From contig CM043958.1 in the NCBI GenBank assembly GCA_014529385.2, forward strand, positions 84,597,025 through 84,661,024: a stretch of 64,000 bases of DNA, written 5' to 3'. Below are positions 56,497 to 64,000 of the stretch, piece after piece. Position numbers and translations under genes: made by a program. A model generated the notes under the pieces. That model did no database searches and was not told the DNA's origin. It worked only from the letters and a program-made list of their open reading frames with translations. Origin of the DNA: Adiantum capillus-veneris (taxonomy: Eukaryota > Streptophyta > Polypodiopsida > Polypodiales > Pteridaceae). Positions within the stretch are counted from its first letter, which is position 1. Every line of letters begins with the position of its first letter.

Positions 56497-57821
56497 TTAA
56501 CACTAGTTTGGTACCAAAACAGTACACTTTAAGTGTCCTTTTTTAACAAATTTAAATTAATTGCTACTTGCATTAGATGGCTTATTTAAGAAAACCCTCT
56601 TGGTATGCTTAAATATGTTAGCTAGAGGGTCTTCAAAAATTATAACCTTGCATTTTAGAATCTATTATGATCAAGAACTATACTCATCAAGTTGACCCTT
56701 GTAAGACAGCGATTGACGCTATGAAGAAATTGCCTTTATAAGCTCAACAAAAAAATGAAGTGACCTTGTAGAAAATTCTAGGTGACTCTTCCACAATTTT
56801 GCTATACATAATTGAAAGTTTCATGTGCAAAAAAATCGACTTTGGAGTCCATAAAATAATGGAAAGTTCCATGTGTTTGATATGGTCATTTCAAGCATAT
56901 GTTGTATACAAAGAAAAATATGTTTTTGATGTATCTGTGAGTTTTAGAGAGTGATACATTGCTTGCCCTTTCCATTGAGTACTCAAGGTGGCAAATAGAA
57001 GGGCTTTGGTATGTAGCAATTATTGGATCATTTTAAATATTCAAAACTGCATAAGAGAAAACTTTCATATTTTCATTCTTGAGATATAAGCATTCAAAAC
57101 CTTAAATAATATCAAACTTTCCATGTAGATCAACTAAATGTATCAAAGTACGTGGTACATACACAATTGGGGTGCCTAAAACCTTGGTTTCAATTTTATT
57201 ATGGAGAACTCAAGATTTTCAAGAGTTTTTGCACGATAAAGAATTCAAGATAGAGTTCAAGCAACAAGATTTAATTGAGTTAGGGAGCCCAAAAAATAAG
57301 TAGTATCTTGGTTTAAACATATAAATTCATTTGTAGTTGTCAAATTGTACTAGAATAGTACCAATTTCATGAGGGGACCTTTGGAAGACAAAAATTATGC
57401 TCTTATTCAGCACGTGCTGAAGTATGAAATTATGTCTATAGCTTGCATGTGGCTTGAAAACTTATCTTTGAAGTGCATTCCATTGTTTTGTAACACTAAG
57501 TGCTAACACTTGGCTTTTATAAACAAAGAAAAGGCCATCTCTACAAAAAGATATAATCATTTTATGATTTTTTTGGCAAAACAGCTTGAAATTTCACTAA
57601 AGTTTATGTCTTAGAACTTACTAGAATTCTCTCCATATAGATTGTATTTTGATATGGAGAAAAATCCAGTGTTTTCTTTCTCTCATAACCAATCTATGGT
57701 AGAAGCAAGGTGTTAAAAACTTCTTTTTAGCTTGACAAATAAATTGCCAAAACTTGGTAGAAAAATAGGACACTTTAGTGTCTCAGGACACTTAAGTGTC
57801 CAATTACAGAACTAGTGTTAA
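56497..57821. mobile_element. Non-autonomous DNA transposon, CACTAGTT ends, TTAA duplication
   Basis: The element (56501-57817, 1317 bp) starts CACTAGTT and ends AACTAGTG. TTAA lies immediately outside each end (56497-56500, 57818-57821). Subterminal palindromic motifs (ACACTTTAAGTGTCC near the left, GGACACTTAAGTGTCC near the right) are present. In the related LTR at 43430 the equivalent site reads TTATAAAGGC. The inferred empty site here, ATTTAAAGGC, has one TTAA, supporting a 4-bp duplication. No transposase is encoded. CACTA ends suggest the CMC superfamily but that normally gives 3-bp duplications; TTAA recalls piggyBac, whose ends differ. Confidence 0.7.
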
Positions 57822-58027
57822 AGGCCCTTGGCCTATGAAAAGCAGTTTACATGAAAAGCCTTCAAACTCAAAAGCTTTTGGTCAAAAGCTACCAGCGTAA
57901 AATCCGGAATTCCGTACAGCTGCCACGTCAGCAGTCAGCGCAACACGCAAACATTTGTACAGCCTACCACATCATCAACCAGCGTGATCTTCGGAAATCT
58001 GCCACGTCATCAGCAGCTTCACAATTT

Positions 58028-58034
58028 CGCGCGC

Positions 58035-58065
<31 letters not shown>

Positions 58066-58071
58066 TGTGTG
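58028..58071. repeat. (CG)n(TG)n microsatellite in the LTR
   Basis: About 22 bp CG then 22 bp TG; potential Z-DNA-forming alternating purine-pyrimidine run. Confidence 0.95.
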
Positions 58072-58245
58072 AGTCCTACTTTATTTTAATTCTTTATGTT
58101 ACTTGGGGCCCATCGGACGGGGTCCCCATAAGTTGGTAGGACTTCTTCTTCTGTTACTTGTTCTTCTTAGGGTTTAAGCCCCTCGACTGGCATCTGTAAG
58201 TTGGCCCCATTCTTCACGGCTTTGACACGTCAGGAGGTTGTGACA

Positions 58246-59043
58246 AACTACATGACCCAAAGTTCCATTTACGTAAGAAGAAAAGGTAGTTTTACTACAA
58301 GGGCAATCAATACTTGAGATTGCTAGGTTTTCTTGCTTCTAGATTACGTCCGATGTCACTATAGTTAAACTTTTTGTCCTAAAGCTTTCACATATTTGAA
58401 AGCTACAACAAGATGGTTCCATACCTTTCCCACACAAGGAGGGAGCGCATCCAAAGCTTCTTGAGATCTCAAAATAGAGCTTAATCCAATCTTGTCTAAA
58501 TCAGGGGAGGTAAAGATAGTTATCAACAAATCTTTCTTTCCAATCAAGGGATTTTTCAGACTAGGACACTTGGACTTCAGAAATTTGCCTAACAGTACTA
58601 GAAGTGTTGTGACATTGTGTTGCATCCGGAAGCACGTATATGAAAGACTCCAAGTAAGCATACTTGACTACATTTATGTGAGGGTTGAACTTGCGATGAC
58701 ACCAATGGTAGCGGGGAATTCCTATCATCGCACAATGTCATCCGTTAGCAAGAGATACATGCAATGACACATATAACCTGGGGAATCTTGTTATCGTCCG
58801 GTGTCATCCGTTAGCATGTGTGGCTTGCAATCGTGGTCGCTTACTTCTTTCAAGAGGGGGGTATGTCACTAGGTGGTGATATTTTTGCAGTTACTTTTTC
58901 TATTTATATACATACATATATCTTTTTCTTCTTTTTCTTGCTACTGTTGTTTTCCCCCAGAATTCTCTTGGAATAAGCCTAGGCTATTGCATGACCAAAG
59001 AAGACAGCCGTTGCAATGGACATTGGACTAATGGTTGTCTGAG
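58246..59043. other. Unassigned internal sequence with a polypurine tract and LTR-start signature
   Basis: A minus-strand frame (58365-58661) looks coding-like (IGKKDLLITIFTSPDLDKIG, LRSQEALDALPPCVGKVWNH) and is unrecognised. On the plus strand CAAGAGGGGGGTA is followed by TGTCACTAGGTGG at 58864, the layout of a polypurine tract plus 3' LTR start, but no partner LTR is visible. TGTCATCCGTTAGCA is duplicated about 70 bp apart (near 58737 and 58802). Confidence 0.35.
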
Positions 59044-60184
59044 TGTCACAAATTGATGGCATGGCAACCAACTTAACTTATGGACAATTGTCAAGAGGCC
59101 ACAGGGGCCACAGGCAATTAAAAAATTGCGTATGAACTGCTGACGTGGTTGGCTGTATAGATCATAGTTACCCGGAACGCAGAACAAGAACGGGAACGGG
59201 AACGAGAACGGGCCTCCCCGGGGAACGGGGGAACGGGGAGGGGTCTAGAACAGGAACGGTGCGTAACAGGAGGCATAAAAAACACCCACATAATGCAATT
59301 CTTAGCTTTGTGTGATTGAAAACAAGTACTATTAGAGTCCTTGACTCCTTTGACTCTGATACTCACAATAACCTTTATTTGAAGACCATTCAACATTACT
59401 ATGGCAAACGTGGCACGACGTGTGCCGTGTAGACTTGAGAGCTTGAGAGGGGGGGAGAGGGAGAGGGAGAGAGCTTATACTATGTAGAGTTGAAGAGGCT
59501 AAAGCTTGAGAGTCGAAACTCGAGAGGATAGAGCTTGAGGCTTGGCACTTGAAAGCTTGAGACTTGTGTGCATTGTGAAGGCAAGGGGTGACAGGAGGGG
59601 CATTTTATAAGCCAGAAGCTCACAAGATAGAAAACCAAAAACTGAAAATTTGGCTCACAAGAACAAAATCTGAAAATTTGGCCGTTCCGAACCGTTCCGG
59701 GCCATCCGTTCCGGTATCAACTGCTTGTCCAGAACGGCTAGCCGTTCCGAAACGTTCCTTGGCTTGATTGGATCCCGAAACACCATTCCGGCATCCCCCC
59801 CCCCGAAATGGGCGTTCCCCGGTAACTATGGTACGGAGCGCGTGATATGTGCTGCTGACGTGGCTGATGTACGGAATTCCCTAGGTCGCGCTGACTGCTA
59901 TGGGCGGCAGCTTTTGGCATCCCTTGTAAGAAAAAAAGGAGTCCAAGGGCCTCACTCTTCAAAGCCGAGGACCCGCGGGAGTTGTAACTTTGATCAAGCA
60001 TTGATATAAAAATATATACTAAAAGGGGCGCCTGGTTTTGGGGCCAATACCTATGGGCACAGAACTACGTCGGGTCGTGTTGACTCAACTTGTGAAAGTG
60101 TGATAAAGTTGTGAAGTATTTTTAAGTGAATATCTCTCTCATGTCGCGACAGATTTTCCACTTGGGGTGCCCAAGTTTGTGACA
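59044..60184 (+). repeat. Solo LTR of family I with a nested MITE
   Basis: It starts TGTCACAAATTGATG and ends GTTTGTGACA. It shares the GGGGCCAATACC and GTCGGGTCGTGTTGAC blocks with the other LTRs. Flanks CTGAG (59039-59043) and TTGAG (60185-60189) are a 4/5 target duplication. No internal sequence is attached. A MITE at 59163-59830 interrupts it. Confidence 0.8.
59163..59830. mobile_element. hAT-type MITE
   Basis: The inverted ends are CATAGTTACCCGGAACGC at the left and GCGTTCCCCGGTAACTATG at the right. The flanks GTATAGAT and GTACGGAG are a weak 8-bp duplication. The interior is rich in GGAACGGGAACGG-type repeats near one end and CCGTTCCG near the other, so the ends could pair over a long distance. 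No coding sequence. The first nine bases equal the terminus of the hAT pseudogene at 48496. Confidence 0.75.
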
Positions 60185-61065
60185 TTGAGCCTTAGAATTG
60201 GCATTGAAGAACAGATTGATAGTGAGTCGTCACCGTGTGCTTGGTCACTGGAGAATGCGCCAAACAGTGTGCATGACCGGACATGACGACACACTCCTAT
60301 GAGTGGTCACTTATTGAAAGTCACTCTATCTGAGCCACATTGCATTTTTAGATGCGGTCACAGTGTTGAAGGTTGGTCAGAAGACCCGAGGAAATGCAAT
60401 GGAAGTGATCCCTAGAATTTAGGAAGTTGGTACTTTTGGACCTTGAAATGTGTTTGCGTCATTAGCTCGGAATGACAAGAGGAACATTTTATTACTCTGC
60501 CACTAAGTCAACTAAACAACCGGTTAAGATATTTTTACACCGGTAGGTACAAAGCAAGAAAACAATGCATGAGTGCCACTTGGCACATTTTTGGCTACTT
60601 TCCAGCTTGAGAGAGAGAGGGCGTTTTCATCTTGCGTTGGGCTCTTTTTGCGAGTGTGGTGGATTGTTATAGGTACCAAAGCTATTGCCTGCTGCTCTCT
60701 CCTTCTCCCTCGTGCACACGTGGTTGAGCTTGCTCCCTCCTAACTCCTACTATCCCTTATGAGCAGCGGTAATGCCCCACTAGAGGGCTAATCATTTGAC
60801 TTTATGTACAGTTGTGTGGGTTTGATACTGAAACGCCGAGGCAAGAGTCTCTTTGTCCAGGAACAGGAGTAGCTAACTGCTACTCCAAAGCAGAAACAAG
60901 AGAGTGATAACCTCTCTACACAGTTACTAAAATTCACCTCTGAATCAGTGCAGTTTTTGGTGCCGGCAAGGGAGGGAGGTGGGCTGTGGGGGAAGCAGCG
61001 TTTTAAAACGCTGCTGGAACTTCTTCTCCGGACTGCTCCTCCACGCCAAGGGCTTCAAGCCTGCT
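60185..61065. other. No recognised gene; contains a 22-bp palindrome
   Basis: Non-coding. A perfect 22-bp palindrome centred on TTTTAAAA (arms AGCAGCG/CGCTGCT) lies at about 60996-61017. It lies within 100 bases of the primer site of the short LTR at 61078. Confidence 0.5.
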
Positions 61066-61077
61066 GCTTTGATACCA
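61066..61077 (-). other. Primer-binding site, tRNA-iMet (minus)
   Basis: Minus-strand TGGTATCAAAGC abuts the LTR at 61078. Confidence 0.75.
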
Positions 61078-61129
61078 TGTCAAAGTCGGCGATGCAGAAG
61101 GCGTAGAGACCAAGGGGGGGGGGGGGGGG

Positions 61130-61186
<57 letters not shown>

Positions 61187-61296
61187 TCTCCTGAACCAGT
61201 CAACCTTGGCAATGAATAATTGAATGTGTATACAATGGAGGCAAGGGGTTGCTTATATAGCAAGCCTAGTAAATTGCCCTACCCAAGACTTTGACA
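61078..61296 (-). repeat. Short LTR (219 bp) with G/GA microsatellite
   Basis: Its ends are an 8-bp inverted repeat TGTCAAAG/CTTTGACA. A TATA-like CTATATAAGC (minus) lies near 61250. It contains poly(G) of 19 (61114-61132) followed by (GA)n to 61184. The size and primer site suggest a TRIM-like or copia-like element. The second LTR was not found. Confidence 0.6.
61114..61184. repeat. (G)n(GA)n microsatellite
   Basis: Nineteen G followed by about 52 bp of GA, inside the short LTR. Confidence 0.97.
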
Positions 61297-62194
61297 AATA
61301 GGTAAAATAAATACCTGAAAGCCAAACTAAATAATGGGATCACATTGGGCAGTTCACTTGAGATGACTAAACTTTAACATGTTTCGCATCCGGAATAGTG
61401 CAAGAATTGATGGGAACTTAGCCCAAGGTATAGCGAGCAGGACAAGGATTGATTAAAACTGGAAATAGGTGGAAAAACAAGTCAAAATCAGAGTTTACGG
61501 CGGTTTACGCCTTCTCAAATCGAGGAGTATCACAAGATGCTCTCTTTGGAGGTGTGAGGCAGCCTGCAAGGGCAGTCACCTCCCAAAAGGTGAAAATGTT
61601 TTCAAAGATGTTGCACTCCTTGACAAAGTCCCTCTATATCTCATGTATAATGCTTTCAAAGGGTGGCTGTATTCTCAAAGTGAGTTGAGAATGGTGACGG
61701 GTCGTCATTCCCGAATCTTGTCCAAGGAGCATCTCTCCTTGGGGATAAGATAGATCAAACACTCACTCATGTTGTGACTTGTCCTTGTGTGAAGAATGTG
61801 CTGGTAAGTACTACAAAGGTCTTAACCAAGCAACTCCCAATACTCCAAGAAGAAGTTGGGAGTCAAACCATAAAACTGGTCTATGGTCTCATAAATCGGT
61901 GATTCTGTCAATTACATACCTAAACTTTTCATTCACACACAAATTTCAAATCTCACTTCTTCGCTCAACAGCACATTGGCCTAAATTCCGGTGCCCCTTG
62001 CGATATTTCTTTTTTAATTAAGAGTAGAGAAATTACAAAGATTGAGTGCTTCAGAGTACACAACCCTCTCACAATAGATTTTCAAATGTTTTGGAAAATC
62101 TCGGCAACATAACGACACTATAACTTGCACAAAATAAAATCTAAAGTTATCAAAACCTTTTCATTTGAGCCCAGAACATTAAATTTCCCGATAT
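61297..62194. other. Unassigned sequence with a family I LTR remnant
   Basis: Around 61965-62060 the sequence (CACATTGGCC, GCGATATTTCTTTTTTAATT, CAAAGATTGAG) is a degraded minus-oriented piece of the family I LTR. A frame at 61469-61753 (VALLDKVPLYLMYNAFKGWL) is unrecognised. Confidence 0.4.
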
Positions 62195-62268
62195 AGGTGT
62201 ACGCACAGTCAGGTGGTGTTAAAAGGGGGAGGAGGGAAGCGCCTCATGCTCACACGCTCCGTTTGACA
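62195..62268 (+). pseudogene. 74-bp fragment of LINE-1 RT
   Basis: GTACGCACAGTCAGGTGGT and CATGCTCACACGCTCCG match the RT segments at 32643-32710 (TGCGCACAGTCAGGTGC, TGCTCACACGATCGG) and 53325-53395. It stops where the LTR begins. Confidence 0.6.
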
Positions 62269-62269
62269 G

Positions 62270-62457
62270 TCTTGTACTTTGACATTGATTTAATACATAA
62301 AGAAATACCGAAAGGGGCGCCAGTCTTTGGGGCCAATATCTCTAGGCACGGACTCCGCCGGGCCAGTGCAAATCTATTGTGACCTGTGAATTTTTTTGAA
62401 GTGGTTATTTGGTGTTGTCGCAGTTGATTCTCGACTTGGAGTGTCCAAGTCTATTAC
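62270..62457 (+). repeat. 5' LTR (3' part only) of family I gypsy element
   Basis: Shares AAAGAAATACCGAAAGGGGC and GGGGCCAATATC with the other LTRs and ends AAGTCTATTACA. The first two-thirds of the LTR are missing. Confidence 0.82.
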
Positions 62458-62458
62458 A

Positions 62459-62470
62459 GTGGTATCAGAG
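62459..62470 (+). other. Primer-binding site, tRNA-iMet
   Basis: TGGTATCAGAGC just after the LTR end. Confidence 0.92.
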
Positions 62471-62527
62471 CACGGCTGATTTCTCTTCTACAGGAAATCC
62501 GATCCCCAATTTTTTTCCGCGGCACCT

Positions 62528-63955
62528 ATGGCTTCACCTAAGGATCAGTCGACTCCCTCTGCATTTGGAGATGCGGGCAGGGATCACAACGAAGATTCCG
62601 GCAGAGAGTATGGCCCGCCTCGGCCTACTCAGGCGGAGCAAAGAGAGATGAAGCGTCGTCAATTGATCGGCGATGCAACAAAGATGATGCTCAGTCTTGC
62701 GAAGGATCCAAAATTGGCAAAATATATGAGCGAGACTTCTTTTCAGGAAGTGCATGCGCAGTGGCAGAAAACCACTACACCACCCCTAAAACCCGCTCTC
62801 AAGAAACCTTCTGATCAAAAACAGTATTCAGAGAAGGAATTACAAGAGGTGGTTGATCCACATATTGCTCAGCTTTTTGACACGCAAAAGAAAGCCAAAA
62901 AGCACGGCAAAAAGCAGAAGAAAAGCACTGACTTCCTGAGATATTTGGGTCGTCAGTCGACTTTTGACAAGGCAAAGAAACAGAAGAAGCGTGTTCGATT
63001 TGAAGGAGTACCCAGTCCTTCTAGCTCTTCAGATTCGAGCGAAGAAGACAGAAAAGGTAAAAGCGAAGCAAGAAACAAAGCTTCGGAAAGGGCAAGAAAA
63101 AGGCAAAGAAGACTAAATCTCGCCCAGAGACTGACAGTTCTACTGAGGACTCGTCTACAGACAGCTCAGATTCCGATGACGGAAACTTTTATGCGAACAA
63201 GAAGAATTTTTACAAAGCCAACCAATATGACTTTCTCGAAGATAAAAGCAAGAAAGTCCGAGAGTTTAAGGAAGGTGGCCGCTCGATCAAGTTTGATACT
63301 TTTTCAGGATACTCAGATGCTTCGAAGGCTTTGTCTTTTATACAACAGTTTGACATCGCCTTCGCAGGAGGACGCTATTCAGAGCACTCCAAGATTCGGA
63401 GAGTTGCCTCTTACTTTAAGGGGAATGCTCGTACATTGTGGTCCACGCTTCTTTTAAACAAGACTGCGCTAGTTAAATGGCTGAAATTTAAGAAGCTTTT
63501 TATTTCTTCTTGGTTGACGCAAGAATATGAACAAGATGTACGAGCTGCTTGAAACCATCTTCGGATGACCAAGAAAGATACAATCAATGCTCACTGTGAA
63601 AGATTCTGGAGCTCTTTTCTACCCGCCTCTTCATTCAAGAAGATCTCGTTCAAAGAACAGATTGAGCGGTTCACCTTGGGTCTACCTACAGAGATCCGAG
63701 ATCACTGCTTGGAGCAGAAGTCAGCTTCTATTTAGGAGTTGATGAGTCATGCGAAGCGGGGCTTTGTCATTCACTCTGGCAATCTGACCTACCCACAGAT
63801 GAGACCATGAGACAACGAGCCGAACAGACTTCTGGGAATGAAAGTAGAAAGAAAAAGAGCAACCCAGAGAAATTACTCCTGAGGAGCGAGCTCGCTTCAT
63901 TAGAGAGGGGAAGTGCTTTGGATGCGGGGAACATGGACATATCTCCGCGAAGTGC
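62528..63955 (+). pseudogene. gag: gag of family I gypsy element (runs toward the window edge)
   Basis: From ATG 62528: MASPKDQSTPSAFGDAG, the N-terminal helix LAKDPKLAKYMSETSFQEVH, Lys-rich KKAKKHGKKQKKS and a Ser/Asp-rich linker. After a frameshift near 63090 comes the gag core: VREFKEGGRSIKFDTFSGYS, LSFIQQFDIAFAGG, ASYFKGNARTLWSTLLLN and LRMTKKDTINAHCERFWSSF. An in-frame TGA at 63550 probably replaces Trp. The CCHC knuckle CFGCGEHGHISAKC (63914-63955) is intact but in another frame. This copy keeps the normal order, with core and knuckle directly after the N-terminus. Pol lies beyond the window. Confidence 0.88.
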
Positions 63956-64000
63956 CCTAAAAAGGCACAGAAATAACAGAATGATAAAGACGACGATAGA

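Larger units (their letters stand above)
56283..58245 (-). repeat. Family I LTR fragment carrying a DNA transposon
   Basis: It shares GAGTATTGGCCCC, TCGGTATTTCTTTAT and the TTGTGACA end with the other family I LTRs. It is interrupted at 56501-57817. A (CG)n(TG)n tract (58028-58071) lies in its second half. No primer site or polypurine tract is next to it, so it is a solo or truncated LTR. Confidence 0.75.

Noticed and set aside
56497-57821. Assignment to piggyBac on the basis of TTAA alone
   Set aside because: The ends CACTAGTT do not match usual piggyBac termini and no transposase is present, so the superfamily is left open.
58864-59043. A confirmed 3' LTR
   Set aside because: The polypurine tract and TGTCAC start are suggestive, but no second LTR or end is visible; left as unassigned.

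Overview
This window is intergenic, repeat-dominated nuclear DNA of a large-genome land plant. The evidence is as follows. Several LTR retrotransposon families use an initiator-methionine tRNA primer site (TGGTATCARAGC). There are plant-type Ty3/gypsy gag-pol remnants, two L1-type LINE lineages with AP-endonuclease, reverse transcriptase and a C-terminal zinc-binding domain, a hAT transposase, long GA/CT microsatellites, and exon-like fragments with GT-AG splice signals. The species cannot be read from the sequence; a large-genome seed-free plant such as a fern is a weak guess. No complete host gene, rRNA, CRISPR or bacterial feature was found. Nearly every open reading frame belongs to a broken transposable element.

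Layout. 1-2454 holds a tRNA-like SINE candidate, a possible small secreted/membrane gene, and a decayed minus-strand coding fragment that includes a DEAH-box helicase piece. A minus-strand gypsy element (2455-9078, TSD CGATT) interrupts that fragment; it continues in frame at 9084-9249. 9330-11184 is a second, decayed LTR family. 11185-13482 is a LINE-1 lineage copy with a DUF4283-like ORF1. 14150-22899 is a minus-strand LINE split by a gag-protease-only LTR element plus a duplicated LTR (three LTRs, outer TSD CAGCA). 23478-24745 is a head-to-head pair of LINE-2 3' ends studded with CT/GA tracts. 25138-32206 is a fairly well preserved LINE-2 whose ORF1 is split by a 1.94-kb TRIM-like element (TSD CATAC). 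32460-34510 holds two further LINE fragments. 36224-41885 is a gypsy element with gag, protease, RT and RNase H but no integrase. 42727-44297 is a remnant centred on one LTR. 45204-45955 has three phase-matched exon-like blocks. 48496-50395 is a hAT transposase pseudogene butted against a long LINE-1 copy (50396-55889). 56283-58245 is an LTR fragment carrying a 1.3-kb DNA transposon with TTAA flanks. 59044-60184 is a solo LTR carrying a hAT-type MITE. 62270-64000 is the 5' end of another gypsy copy whose gag runs off the window.

How the parts relate. The same gypsy LTR family appears at least seven times (2455, 8376, 43182, 56283, 59044, about 61950 and 62270), so copies can be compared to define insertions, empty sites and damage. 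The LINE-1 lineage appears at least seven times. Nesting gives a relative history: host fragment, then gypsy element; LINE, then gag-only LTR element; LINE-2, then TRIM-like element; LTR, then DNA transposons.

The most unusual signals are: a gypsy element with its gag core downstream of integrase; a gag-protease LTR element with a long unrecognised third region; arrays of a GCGTTTT-type motif in several otherwise dissimilar LTR elements; and a TTAA-flanked element with CACTAGTT termini whose empty site can be inferred from homologous LTRs. All identifications rest on reading motifs and on comparison within the window; no database search was possible.
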